The position numbers were made by a program, and so were the translations under genes. Positions 9,564 through 18,657 of a stretch of 64,000 bases of DNA are shown piece after piece (position 1 is the stretch's first letter; each line of letters starts with the position of its first letter). This stretch comes from Pseudochrobactrum asaccharolyticum (GTDB lineage Bacteria > Pseudomonadota > Alphaproteobacteria > Rhizobiales > Rhizobiaceae). The stretch is taken from contig NZ_QNRH01000003.1 in assembly GCF_003314995.1 (NCBI RefSeq), positions 320,553-384,552 of the forward strand. Reading direction: 5' to 3'. Below the pieces are notes generated by a model, which saw only the letters and a list, made by a program, of their open reading frames with translations, did no database searches and had not been told where the DNA came from.

Positions 9564-10394
9564 TTATTTGATCAGGCGGGGTTCACCGACATCCGCGGCA
9601 CTATCCGACAAGCCGAATTCTTTCAGGATTTCAACCATACGGCCGGATTTATGCAGTTCTTTTACAACATCATCGGCGGCAACCAGCAGGTCCGGATTAT
9701 TTTTGGAAAGCGGCAGACCAGCCTGCGCCGGATAGACAGAGCTTTGTACGCGCTCGTCTTTTTCTGCAACCTTGATCTGGATGCCCTTCAAAGCGCCGCC
9801 CTGCTGCGCAGCAGTACCGACAGCAATGCCATCAACTGCTATTTCAATACGTCCGGCTTCCAGATCCTGATAGAGCGCAACATAGTTGTTATAAAGGCTG
9901 AGCTTGTCACCCAGAACGGCTTTCAGTTCATTAACCCAGAGATAACCCTGCACGGTACCGACATTGCGTCCTTCAAGCTGAGTGACAGTCGTCACGCCTT
10001 CTTTGGAATAGAGCCCCATCTCATCCAGATAAAGCGGAGCGGAAAGATTGACCGCTTTCTGGCGCTCGTCTGTGCGGTAATAATTGCCGATGGCAATATC
10101 TGCACGGCCGGAGACCACAAAAGGAATAGCCGTGGCATATTCTACTGCTGCGACTTTGATTTTGAGGCATTCTTTGGCCGCAATTTCTTTAACGATTTCG
10201 CCGTCAACGCCGGTCAGATCGCTCTCGCCTTTAGGAATGGAGAAAGGCGGGAAAGTTGGTGCGGCAATCGTCAGATATCCGGCTTCCACCGTAGTGATAT
10301 TGTGCAGCGGTTTGCAATCCTGCGCAAAGGCTGCCGAGGCCAGCATAGTGGTGCCGAGAGCGGCAGCAATTGTTAGAGTGATATGTTTTTTCAT
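9564..10394 (-). CDS. Polar amino-acid ABC importer, periplasmic binding protein (system 1)
   Basis: The 276-residue protein begins with a signal peptide cleaved near AAFAQDCKP (residue 24-25). The family 3 solute-binding fold (SBP_bac_3) follows, with DLTGVDGEIVKEIA, SGRADIAIGNYYRTDERQKAVNLS and VGTVQGYLW. These proteins bind amino acids or amine compounds. It is last in the order ATPase, permease, permease, binding protein, and is a clear paralogue of the protein at 36743-37576 (shared AQDCKP start and VGTVQGYLWV). The ligand is unknown. The neighbouring hydantoinase and FAD oxidase genes suggest a cyclic or N-substituted amino compound. Confidence 0.88.
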   Translation of the reverse strand: MKKHITLTIAAALGTTMLASAAFAQDCKPLHNITTVEAGYLTIAAPTFPPFSIPKGESDLTGVDGEIVKEIAAKECLKIKVAAVEYATAIPFVVSGRADIAIGNYYRTDERQKAVNLSAPLYLDEMGLYSKEGVTTVTQLEGRNVGTVQGYLWVNELKAVLGDKLSLYNNYVALYQDLEAGRIEIAVDGIAVGTAAQQGGALKGIQIKVAEKDERVQSSVYPAQAGLPLSKNNPDLLVAADDVVKELHKSGRMVEILKEFGLSDSAADVGEPRLIK

Positions 10395-10417
10395 GATTTT
10401 CCCCTTTAGTGTTATAA

Positions 10418-11071
10418 TTAATGGTGTGAACGCGCTTCAATAAAACCGACGATCATTGTCGCCGGAATACAAATGAGCAGGTAGAGAAGACCGGCCAGAA
10501 CAAGAGCTGGCAGATACTGGAATGAGTTGGTACCGATTTCATAAGCGCGGGCTGTCAGTTCGGGCAGCGCAATGGCGAAACACAGCGAAGTGGTCTGAAA
10601 AATCAGGATTGCGAAACCGAGCAAGGCCGGAATGGCAATGCGTAATCCCTGCGGCACGACGATAAAGCGCATCATGTCGAGTTTTGTCAGACCAATGGCT
10701 TCGGCAGCTTCACGCTGCCCTGCAGGCACCGATTGCAGACCGGCACGGATGATTTCACTGGTGTAAGCACCGGTCGTCCAGCTCAGCGCCAGAATACTCG
10801 CTGACCATGAGGTCAGTGTCAGACCGGCGGAAGGTAGGCCGAAATAGGCAAATTGCAACAGAACCAGTGAGGGTGCACCACGCCCCACCTCGACCAGTGT
10901 GAGTGCCGCCCAGCGGGTCGCCTTGATCTTGGACATCACACCGAGCGAGAGAAAAAAGCCCAGCGGAATACCAATCAGCAGGCTCATACCGGTGACGATC
11001 AGGCTGATGCGTAAGCCTCCGAGCAGCTGCGGCAGCCAGTTATGCAATTGTTCGCTGATAACAGTGATCAT
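10418..11071 (-). CDS. Amino-acid ABC importer permease (system 1, second permease)
   Basis: A HisM/HisQ-family permease of 217 residues with about five hydrophobic segments. The EAA loop reads SVPAGQREAAEAIGLTKLDMMRFIVVPQ. The ATG at 11071 overlaps the stop of the preceding permease gene (ATGA). The frame extends upstream to 11119 but that would overlap the neighbour. It pairs with the upstream permease as a heterodimeric channel and is encoded 23 bp before the binding protein. Confidence 0.88.
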   Translation of the reverse strand: MITVISEQLHNWLPQLLGGLRISLIVTGMSLLIGIPLGFFLSLGVMSKIKATRWAALTLVEVGRGAPSLVLLQFAYFGLPSAGLTLTSWSASILALSWTTGAYTSEIIRAGLQSVPAGQREAAEAIGLTKLDMMRFIVVPQGLRIAIPALLGFAILIFQTTSLCFAIALPELTARAYEIGTNSFQYLPALVLAGLLYLLICIPATMIVGFIEARSHH

Positions 11072-11709
11072 CGGGACACCTTCTTTCGCATGCGGGCATC
11101 TATACTGCGTGACATCCATGCAACCGGCAGGCTGAGCGCGATATACAGCAGGGCAACAAAGCTGAAGACCTCAAGGCCGCGATAGGTCGCCATAGAAGAC
11201 TGGTTGGCATAGAAGGTCATTTCGGAAACACCGATTGTCGAGGCAATGGCCGTGTCTTTCAAAAGACCAATGGCATAGGTTGCCATTGCAGGCAGTGCCA
11301 CGCGGATAAGCTGCGGCATGATCACATCAATCCACATACGAAAAGGATGCATGCCGAGCGCTGCAGCGCCCTCCCACTGGCCGCGATGGATGGATAAAAG
11401 CGCGCCGCGATAAATCTCCGCCATATAGGCGGAAGCAATCAGTCCCAAACCAACAACAGCGGCAGGGAACGGGGCAACACGGAGATAACCGCTGCCGAGC
11501 CCGAAAAAGATAACAAACAACCAGACAATCGGCGGAATGCTGCGGACAAAAGTAATCAGCGCCATTGCTGTCAGTCGCAACCAGAAATGTTTGGATATCC
11601 GCGCCAGCATCAATGGCACGCCCAGAACAAGACCGATAGACAGGGCTGCAATCGTCAAACCAATTGTTGACGGCAATCCTCTGATAATATTGAGAATTAT
11701 GTCCTGCAT
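11068..11709 (-). CDS. Amino-acid ABC importer permease (system 1, first permease)
   Basis: A 213-residue HisQ/HisM-type inner-membrane permease. The EAA motif region IHRGQWEGAAALGMHPFRMWIDVIMPQ docks to the ATPase, and four to five membrane segments are visible. Start and stop both overlap neighbours by a few bases, so the ATPase and two permeases are translationally coupled. Its closest relative in the window is the permease at 35410-36054. Confidence 0.88.
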   Translation of the reverse strand: MQDIILNIIRGLPSTIGLTIAALSIGLVLGVPLMLARISKHFWLRLTAMALITFVRSIPPIVWLFVIFFGLGSGYLRVAPFPAAVVGLGLIASAYMAEIYRGALLSIHRGQWEGAAALGMHPFRMWIDVIMPQLIRVALPAMATYAIGLLKDTAIASTIGVSEMTFYANQSSMATYRGLEVFSFVALLYIALSLPVAWMSRSIDARMRKKVSR

Positions 11710-12479
11710 CAGCGATCTCTCACCGCATGCAGAAACCGGCGTGCACGCTCCGTCTGCGGATCACGCATAACGTCTTTACTAATACCGGATTCAATGATGT
11801 TACCATCGGCCATAATCATTACATGGTCGGAAACGCTCTCGGCAAAATGCATTTCATGGGTGACGACAATCATGGTCATGCCATCTTGCGCCAGCTCACG
11901 CATAACAGCGAGAACCTCTAACCCAAGTTCGGGGTCAAGTGCTGAGGTAGGTTCATCAAACAGCATAATTTTCGGGTTAAGCGCCAGCGCGCGGGCAATG
12001 GCGATACGTTGCTGCTGGCCGCCGGAGCAACGGTGCGGATATTCTGCTGCCTTGGAATCCAAGCCCACACGTTTGAGCAGTTCAATGGAGCGCTCATCAG
12101 CCTCTTGCTGTGAACGGCCAAGCACACGTTTTTGTGCGAGCGATACGTTTTCCAGCACGCTCATATGCGGGAACAGGTTGAAGGACTGAAACACCATACC
12201 GGCCGAGCGGCGCAAATCGAGAATTTGCTTTTGGGACGGATGCTTTTCAGCGATCAGTTCCATATCACCCAATGTGATACGGCCTTTATCCGGTATTTCC
12301 AGATAGTTGAGGCAACGAAGCAACGTGCTTTTACCGGAGCCGCTGGGGCCGATAATCGCCAATACGCCGCCTGGTTGCACGCTCAGGCTAACACTCTTGA
12401 GAACTGAGAGTGAGCCGAAGTTTTTCTCAAGCGCTTCCACGTGCACCAGTGGTTTGATGTTATTTTGTGTCTGCTGCAT
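11709..12479 (-). CDS. Amino-acid ABC importer ATP-binding subunit (system 1)
   Basis: A single ABC domain of 256 residues of the GlnQ/HisP class: Walker [11 protein letters not shown], the Q-loop [15 protein letters not shown], signature [15 protein letters not shown], Walker [14 protein letters not shown] and H-loop VVTHEMHFAE. I chose the ATG at 12479, preceded by GGAAAAGG. A GTG at 12521 would add 14 residues but has no clear ribosome-binding site. First gene of the importer operon, whose presumed promoter and operator lie about 160 bp upstream. Confidence 0.92.
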   Translation of the reverse strand: MQQTQNNIKPLVHVEALEKNFGSLSVLKSVSLSVQPGGVLAIIGPSGSGKSTLLRCLNYLEIPDKGRITLGDMELIAEKHPSQKQILDLRRSAGMVFQSFNLFPHMSVLENVSLAQKRVLGRSQQEADERSIELLKRVGLDSKAAEYPHRCSGGQQQRIAIARALALNPKIMLFDEPTSALDPELGLEVLAVMRELAQDGMTMIVVTHEMHFAESVSDHVMIMADGNIIESGISKDVMRDPQTERARRFLHAVRDR

Positions 12480-12634
12480 TGCCTTTTCCGTCACCGCCGC
12501 CGGATGAAACCTGAACGGCACTGAAATGTGTTACCCCTCGGAGCGGCGGTGGCGGGCAAAGCTGTTTTTATTTTTGCAATTGTTTACGCCGTTCCGTACT
12601 GAGGTCAGTGTGCCGTGCAGGACGCGCGTACCAA

Positions 12635-12671
12635 ATCAAGAAAAGTGGCTAAACGACAAGATTTTCTTGAT
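12635..12671. promoter_or_regulatory. Dyad operator upstream of importer system 1
   Basis: ATCAAGAAAA (12635-12644) and its perfect complement TTTTCTTGAT (12662-12671) are separated by 17 nt. Left arm, right arm and much of the spacer (TAA-CGACAAGA) recur with identical spacing at 22509-22543, upstream of the hydantoinase operon. The rest of the 290-bp spacer holds no credible gene. The size suits a LysR-type binding site, and the LysR gene lies next door. Confidence 0.65.
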
Positions 12672-12770
12672 AGTGAGTTTGCAGAGAAAATCCCTGCCAG
12701 ACAAACGTGTTTCAATACCTGTCAGCATGGCTGCCGGCAGGTCAAAGCGACACAATTGTCAGGTTCTTCT

Positions 12771-13724
12771 TTATATCGTGTAAGGGATGTCGTCGGTAAC
12801 CATTTCACGGCGCAGCATGGCTGACCAGTCTTCGCCTTTGATCCAGTCGCAAAAAGCCGCAATGGTTTTCACACGCCGGTAGCCGCGTGGTACAACCAGA
12901 TAAAAACCCGGAATATCTTCTTCTTTCATGGTGCTTAAAGCATCAATACCAAGCGGTGCAATCAGCCGTCCCTGACGCAAATCGTCAATCGCATCAATGG
13001 CTGAAACCAACCCCATTCCCATACCTGCCAGAGTGGCGCGGCGCATGGTAGCGGCATCCTGAAACTGCACATCACCTTTGGCTTCAATATCCTGCAGATC
13101 AAGGTGACGCAGAACTTTTTGCCATAGATTGGTGGCTAGAACCGGATGCAGCAAAGTCATGCTCAGCAGATCCTCCGGTTTGCGCACCCGATGTGCGAGC
13201 GCCGGTGCACAACAGATAATTTTCGGGTCACGTACCAGCAATGTCTGATCAAATTCCGCCCATTCGCCAAAACCCCATTGAACTGAGACATCAATATCAT
13301 CGCGGCCAAAATCAGGAATTTCCACCATAGTGGTCAACTGCAAGACCACACCGGGCATAGTGGTGCGAAATTGCTCAAGGCGATCCATCAGATAGCGGGT
13401 GGCGAAATAGGGACTGGCATTGACATTGATGCGGTCGCGGTGACCGGTCTTGGTAACGCGACGCACGCCTTCGGCAAATTCATCAAAACCGGCTTGCACA
13501 AAATGCGCAAGCAGAATGGCTTGTTCTGTCGGATCAACCATGCGGCCTTTACGGTCAAACAGCATAATCCCCAGCGTGTCTTCCAGCAATTTGATCTGCT
13601 GGCTGACCGCTTGCGGACTGACAAATAATTCATCAGCCGCCTTGCGGAAACTGCGATAGCGCATCACTGCATGAAAGACGCGTAAAGCATTGAGCGGGGG
13701 AAGGCGCGGTACCCTGTCATTCAT
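12771..13724 (-). CDS. LysR-family transcriptional regulator (GcvA-like)
   Basis: A 317-residue protein. Its N-terminal winged HTH shows PPLNALRVFHAVMRYRSF and ADELFVSPQAVSQQIKLLE (residues about 9-50), typical of the GcvA branch, followed by a two-lobe effector domain. It sits between the hydantoinase operon and the importer, both on the same strand, each with a copy of one dyad operator. I infer it is their local regulator. The effector is unknown. There is 81 bp between it and the FAD oxidase gene upstream, so it may be partly co-transcribed. Confidence 0.9.
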   Translation of the reverse strand: MNDRVPRLPPLNALRVFHAVMRYRSFRKAADELFVSPQAVSQQIKLLEDTLGIMLFDRKGRMVDPTEQAILLAHFVQAGFDEFAEGVRRVTKTGHRDRINVNASPYFATRYLMDRLEQFRTTMPGVVLQLTTMVEIPDFGRDDIDVSVQWGFGEWAEFDQTLLVRDPKIICCAPALAHRVRKPEDLLSMTLLHPVLATNLWQKVLRHLDLQDIEAKGDVQFQDAATMRRATLAGMGMGLVSAIDAIDDLRQGRLIAPLGIDALSTMKEEDIPGFYLVVPRGYRRVKTIAAFCDWIKGEDWSAMLRREMVTDDIPYTI

Positions 13725-13805
13725 GGTCTGTAACCAATCTTGATCGTGACCTGACTGATATGCATTGCCTGCCTCCGCTCTCCCTTATGCTTGTTATGGT
13801 TTATA

Positions 13806-15011
13806 TCAAATCACAGCCTTTTCAAGGAAAGGCTTATTGGCAATCACGCGCTCATAGCCGACTTCGGAGAGGTCAAGCGTGCGGAACGCATTATAGGTGA
13901 TCAGCTCGGATACAGCACGTCCTGTTGCGGGACCCTGCTGCAAGCCGTGGCCGGAAAAACCATTGGCATAGATGAAGTTTTCCACCTCAGGGTGACGACC
14001 GACAATCAGGTTATGGTCCAGCACGTTGAAGTCATAATGCCCCGCCCATTGGTTGACGACTTTGATCGCCTCGAACGCCGGTGATCGCTCTGCAAGAGCG
14101 GGCCAGATGATCTCTTCAAACTCTTCATAACGCGGCGTGAAATCATCCCAGTCGACCGCAGGGTCTTCTACCGGCGGACAACCGGTCAGGAAGAAACGGC
14201 CTTCAGGGCGGCAGAAAACACCGCTCGGATCAATCATCAGCGGCAGTCGACCGCCATTGACTGTAGCACTGCCTTCCGGCGTCTGAGCGCAGTCATAGAC
14301 AAACAAGGTGCGTTTGCGCGGTTCAATCGGCACATCCAGCCCTGCCATACGTGCGGTCAAAGCCGCACTGACACCGGACGCATTGACGATCGTACCCGCT
14401 GAGATTGTCTGGCCGGATTTCAGCTCCACACCGGTGATGCGATTGCCATCCCGCTGAATGGCGATAACCTCATCAGTGATATAATCGGCACCGAGCTCAC
14501 GGGCTTTGTTCTTAAAGCCATACATCAGACCGGTATTGTTAAACCAGCCTTCACCGGAACGGCCATAGGAGGCCAGCAGAATATCGCCCGTATTGAGGTG
14601 CGGGAAAGCACGGCTCAGTTCCTCACGTTCCCACAGCACCACATCGGCACCGCAGGCGATCTGTACTTCGTGATTTTCGCGCAAAGTCTGAACCTGATCC
14701 GGCGTATTGGCGAGGAACAGATAACCGCCTTCGTGGAATTGCAGATCTGGCTTGTCGCCGGCAACCTGCATCACTTCTGCAAAATTGCGGATAAATTCTG
14801 TGCCGAAACGACTGATTTCCACATTAATCGGATTGGAAAACTGATTGCGGATCGAAGATGATGACAGTGATGTGGCCGCGCGCACATAGGTGGGATCGCG
14901 TTCCACAACGAGGATTGAGCCGTCAAAGTCAGGGTTCTGTGACAGGAAATAAGCGACCGAAGAACCGATCACCGCGCCGCCGATAATCACAACATCATAA
15001 TGCGGTTTCAT
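13806..15011 (-). CDS. FAD-dependent amine/amino-acid oxidoreductase (DAO family)
   Basis: A 401-residue flavoprotein of the glycine oxidase/sarcosine oxidase/DadA superfamily. It has the ADP-binding motif VVIIGGAVIGSSVAYFL at residues 6-22, VERDPTYVRAATSLSSSSIRNQFS, and the C-terminal NGFSGHGLQQGPATGRAVSELI. It would oxidatively deaminate or demethylate an amino acid. The start overlaps the SDR stop (ATGA). As the last enzyme of a six-gene operon it probably acts on the amine released by the upstream enzymes. Substrate unknown. Confidence 0.87.
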   Translation of the reverse strand: MKPHYDVVIIGGAVIGSSVAYFLSQNPDFDGSILVVERDPTYVRAATSLSSSSIRNQFSNPINVEISRFGTEFIRNFAEVMQVAGDKPDLQFHEGGYLFLANTPDQVQTLRENHEVQIACGADVVLWEREELSRAFPHLNTGDILLASYGRSGEGWFNNTGLMYGFKNKARELGADYITDEVIAIQRDGNRITGVELKSGQTISAGTIVNASGVSAALTARMAGLDVPIEPRKRTLFVYDCAQTPEGSATVNGGRLPLMIDPSGVFCRPEGRFFLTGCPPVEDPAVDWDDFTPRYEEFEEIIWPALAERSPAFEAIKVVNQWAGHYDFNVLDHNLIVGRHPEVENFIYANGFSGHGLQQGPATGRAVSELITYNAFRTLDLSEVGYERVIANKPFLEKAVI

Positions 15012-15820
15012 GATTTTGCCTCATCATCAGGATGGCCGATATCGACAAACCAGCCACCGAGATAGCGGGTGGCAGGCGCATAAGGATCAGAGCGCTTAGT
15101 GCGGCTTTCGACAGCAGTACGATAGCTTTCCGTATCATCCTGCGGCTGGTAACCGAGATGGCCTGCCTTGCTGTTGTCGACTGGTGATACGCGGTTATCC
15201 GACATACCGAAACTGACGGTAAAGCCGACGCGCGGGGCGGTGAGGGCGGCGGACACGAGGCGCACACAATCATCAAAGGACAGCCACGACCACAACATAC
15301 GACGGTCTGCTGGTTCAGGGAACGACGAGAAAATCCGCAGTGCGACTGTCTCTATGCCGAATTTATCCCAATAGAGCCGTCCGAGGTCTTCGACAAAACA
15401 TTTGGACAGTCCATAGAAACTGTCAGGCCGGTGCGGGGCATCTGCATCAATATGGGTTTCCAGCTCATGATAGCCGATGGCATGGACGGAGGAGGCATAG
15501 ATCACGCGCTTCACGCCATTTTTGCGGGCGGCTTCATAAATATTATAGCTGCCATGAATATTGGAGCGCAGAATGCGTTCCCAAGACACTTCCAGCGGCT
15601 CACCGCCGAAATGCAGGATTACATCTACACCTTCCGCCAATTTCATGATCGCATCGGCATCATCAAGATCGCAGATCACCGCTTCTTCATTCGGCTGCAG
15701 ATCATTGATCGCAACGCGGTCTGTGAGGCGCAATTTACGTGCCAGTGGTGCCAAGCCGCGGCGCAGTTCGGTGCCGAGCCTTCCGGCAGCGCCGGTGATA
15801 AGAATTGTATCAAAATCCAT
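15008..15820 (-). CDS. NAD(P)-dependent epimerase/dehydrogenase (extended SDR family)
   Basis: The 270-residue protein starts with the SDR glycine motif ILITGAAGRLGTELRRGL (residues 6-23), then VDVILHFGG and the catalytic Ser plus YGLSK (YxxxK) near residues 135-139. It resembles the uronate dehydrogenase/NAD-dependent epimerase group. It could oxidise a hydroxyl or aldehyde/lactol intermediate. The stop is followed by the FAD oxidase in an overlap, and the start lies 3 bp after the aminotransferase stop. The substrate cannot be told. Confidence 0.85.
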   Translation of the reverse strand: MDFDTILITGAAGRLGTELRRGLAPLARKLRLTDRVAINDLQPNEEAVICDLDDADAIMKLAEGVDVILHFGGEPLEVSWERILRSNIHGSYNIYEAARKNGVKRVIYASSVHAIGYHELETHIDADAPHRPDSFYGLSKCFVEDLGRLYWDKFGIETVALRIFSSFPEPADRRMLWSWLSFDDCVRLVSAALTAPRVGFTVSFGMSDNRVSPVDNSKAGHLGYQPQDDTESYRTAVESRTKRSDPYAPATRYLGGWFVDIGHPDDEAKS

Positions 15821-15823
15821 GAT

Positions 15824-17041
15824 TTATGCCTTTGATGCCGGTTTCAGACGTGCAACAGCACCGGCGATGCGTCTGATAGCTTCACCCAGAACCTCATCAG
15901 ATGTTGCTGTTGAGATGCGGAAATAAGGCGACATGCCATAAGCGGCACCCGGTACAGCTGCGACATGACCTTCATTGAGCAGGTAGTTTGCAACCGCCGT
16001 ATCATCATTCAGTACAGAGCCGTCCGGACATTGCTTGCCGATCAAACCGGCACAGTTGATAAAGGCATAGAACGCACCTTCCGGCACGCGCAGGCTCAGG
16101 CCTTCAATCGTATTGACGCCTTTAACCACCAGATCGCGGCGGTTTTGAAATGCATCGCGGAAGGTGCGGATATGATCCTGCGAGCCTTCAAGTGCCGCTG
16201 CACCGGCGGCCTGTGCAATGGAGCAGACGGATGTAATCGACTGGCTCTGCACGGTGGCCATGGCCTTGATCAGCGGCAGCGGGCCCGCGGCATAGCCGAC
16301 ACGCCAGCCGGTCATCGCATAGGCTTTGGACATGCCGTTGACGATCAGACTACGGTCTTTAAGCTGCGGACAGGCTTTGGCAAAAGAGATAAATTTCAGC
16401 CCGTCAAAGATGATGTGCTCATAAATTTCGTCAGACAGAACCAGCACATGCGGGTAGCGTTCCAGCACCGCGCCGAGCGCCTTGAGGCTGGCTTCATCAT
16501 AGACTGCACCGGACGGATTGCCGGGGGAGTTGAGGAACAACCATTTGGTTTTAGGTGTAATTGCCTGTTCCAGAATATCCGGTGTCAGACGAAACCCGTC
16601 TTCTTCACGGCAATGGGCAATCACCGGTTTGCCGCCGAGCAATTTCGCCATTTCCGGATAGGACACGAAATACGGTGTCGGCAGAATAACCTCGTCGTCG
16701 TCTTCCAGTGTTGCCATCAGCGCATTGAAAATGATTTGCTTGGCACCGTTGGAAGCGATGATCTCATCGCTGGTATAATCCAGCCCGTTCTCGCGGGAAA
16801 ATTTGGCGACGATCGCCCTGCGCAGCGCCAATGTGCCAAGCGCTGCTGTATAGAGCGTGTCACCGGCTTTGGCTGCCTGATACGCAGCCTCGGTAATATG
16901 CGCCGGTGTCGGAAAGTCCGGTTCGCCAAGTCCCAGATCAATCACATCAATGCCTTTGGCACTCAGTGCTTTGGCAGCTTGTGAAACGGCCATGGAGGCA
17001 GACGGTTTAACCGCTGCCAGCCGTGAAGAAATATAGGTCAT
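15824..17041 (-). CDS. PLP-dependent aminotransferase (AspC class I)
   Basis: The 405-residue protein belongs to fold type I, class I/II. It shows DLGLGEPDFPTPAHI near the N terminus, the NGAKQIIFNALMA cofactor loop, LNSPGNPSGAVY, VLSDEIYEHI and the Schiff-base lysine in VNGMSKAYAMTGWRVGY. It would transfer an amino group between an amino acid and a 2-oxo acid. Its start overlaps the HyuB stop. Within this operon it could feed a 2-oxo acid to the TPP-dependent enzyme encoded first. Confidence 0.9.
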   Translation of the reverse strand: MTYISSRLAAVKPSASMAVSQAAKALSAKGIDVIDLGLGEPDFPTPAHITEAAYQAAKAGDTLYTAALGTLALRRAIVAKFSRENGLDYTSDEIIASNGAKQIIFNALMATLEDDDEVILPTPYFVSYPEMAKLLGGKPVIAHCREEDGFRLTPDILEQAITPKTKWLFLNSPGNPSGAVYDEASLKALGAVLERYPHVLVLSDEIYEHIIFDGLKFISFAKACPQLKDRSLIVNGMSKAYAMTGWRVGYAAGPLPLIKAMATVQSQSITSVCSIAQAAGAAALEGSQDHIRTFRDAFQNRRDLVVKGVNTIEGLSLRVPEGAFYAFINCAGLIGKQCPDGSVLNDDTAVANYLLNEGHVAAVPGAAYGMSPYFRISTATSDEVLGEAIRRIAGAVARLKPASKA

Positions 17042-18657
17042 TGTCTCTCCTCCGTGACATAACCTTGAATTTTATCTTGCTCTTTGGCTGCCGCGCAGCG
17101 CTGTGCGGGATCGCCATATCCGCCGCCGCCCGGCAGGTTCAGCACCAGTCTTTTACCTGCAGGCACATGTTGCCAGCCTTTAGAGCGCATTGCGGTGCCG
17201 TCATCGAGTTTCACAGAACCTGCAGTCCCGTTTTGCCCGCCATTGCGGCCACGCGGCGCTTGTGTAACACGGTCAAACATCGCGGAAAAATCAAATTCAT
17301 GATTATCCGCCGCACCGATTTCGATGACTTGTCCGAGACCACCACGGAATTCACCGTCACCGCCGGAATCTGGTCGTAATTCTTTGCGCCAGATAATCAC
17401 TGGGCCGGTATGTTCAGTTGCTTCAATCGGCATTGTGTGGACACCGGACGGGAAGGCGGTTGCCGACAAGCCATCAAGGGCAGGGCGCGCACCCATGCCG
17501 CCGGAATTAAACATCAGCACTTCAGCATTCTGTCCGCTTTGTCCTGCTACAGGGCGCACGGAAATATGAATATTCCACAGCGCACCGGCACCTTCAGCCA
17601 TAATCTGACCCGGCAAAGCCTTGGCAAGCGCACCAAACACCAGATCCGGCACCATATGACCGATGACATGGCGCAGACTAACCGGTGCAGGGCGTTGCGC
17701 GTTAAGGATATTGGTCTCGGATGACACGGTGAAGAAAGCCAGCGAGGCAGCATTGTTCGGAATTTCCGGTGCCAGCACGCATTTCAGCGCATAAGATGCA
17801 TAGGCCTTGGTATAAATAATCGGAACATTGATACCCCAGCGGCTCATCGGGTCGCTGCCGGTGAAATCCACATTCACCAGACCGTCTTTCATATCCACAA
17901 CGGCTGCAAGACGGATCGGCTCATCATAGCCGTCTGTCATCAGCTCATTTGACCACGAGCCTTCAGGAAACTGTGCAAGACGCTCACGCATGGCATTGGT
18001 GGTACGCGAGAAGATAAATTCGGACAGGTTATCGAGCGATGTCAGGCCGATCTCGCGCATCATATCGACAAGACGGCGATGGCCGACTTCGTTACAGGCG
18101 GAGAGGGAGTAGAAATCGCCGATCACCTGATTAGGCTCGCGCACATTGGCACGCAGAATGCGGATCAGGTCTTTATTGACCAAGCCGCGTTCGGCAAATT
18201 TCATGATCGGAATCTGAATGCCTTCTTCATAGACAGATTTACCATCTGCACCGAAACCACGACCGCCGACATCGACCACATGGGCGGTACAGGCGAAGAA
18301 AGCGACCAGTTCGCCATTAAGGAAAGACGGCGAAACCATTGTGATATCATGGAGATGGCCGGTGCCTTTCCATGGATCATTGGTGACATAGGTGTCACCC
18401 TCGAACATGTCATCACGCGGAATTTCATTGATAAATTCCAGCACCGCTTCGGCCATAGTATTCACATGACCCGGTGTGCCGGTCACTGCCTGTGCCAGCA
18501 TTTGCCCTTGCGGATCAAACACACCGGCAGAAAGATCGCCAGCTTCACGCACCGAAGTGGAAAAAGCGGTGCGCAGCAACGTCAACGCCTGTTCTTCCAC
18601 CACGGAGATCAGGCGGTTCCACATGACCTGCATGCGGATTTCATCCAGTTCACTCAT
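17038..18657 (-). CDS. Hydantoinase B/oxoprolinase-family subunit
   Basis: The 539-residue protein has the HyuB hallmarks: SVREAGDLSAGVFDPQG, VTNDPWKGTGHLHDITMVSP, the middle MPIEATEHTGPVI segment and the C-terminal glycine-rich LNLPGGGGYGDPAQR. With HyuA it forms an ATP-dependent amidohydrolase or carboxylase acting on cyclic amides (hydantoins, 5-oxoproline) or, in related complexes, on acetone or acetophenone. Four-base overlaps join it to HyuA and to the aminotransferase. Confidence 0.9.
   Translation of the reverse strand: MSELDEIRMQVMWNRLISVVEEQALTLLRTAFSTSVREAGDLSAGVFDPQGQMLAQAVTGTPGHVNTMAEAVLEFINEIPRDDMFEGDTYVTNDPWKGTGHLHDITMVSPSFLNGELVAFFACTAHVVDVGGRGFGADGKSVYEEGIQIPIMKFAERGLVNKDLIRILRANVREPNQVIGDFYSLSACNEVGHRRLVDMMREIGLTSLDNLSEFIFSRTTNAMRERLAQFPEGSWSNELMTDGYDEPIRLAAVVDMKDGLVNVDFTGSDPMSRWGINVPIIYTKAYASYALKCVLAPEIPNNAASLAFFTVSSETNILNAQRPAPVSLRHVIGHMVPDLVFGALAKALPGQIMAEGAGALWNIHISVRPVAGQSGQNAEVLMFNSGGMGARPALDGLSATAFPSGVHTMPIEATEHTGPVIIWRKELRPDSGGDGEFRGGLGQVIEIGAADNHEFDFSAMFDRVTQAPRGRNGGQNGTAGSVKLDDGTAMRSKGWQHVPAGKRLVLNLPGGGGYGDPAQRCAAAKEQDKIQGYVTEERQ

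Noticed and set aside
12526-12824. Small plus-strand open frames in the spacer upstream of importer system 1
   Set aside because: They cover the dyad operator, have no proper ribosome-binding site and no protein-like composition; one runs into the LysR gene on the other strand.
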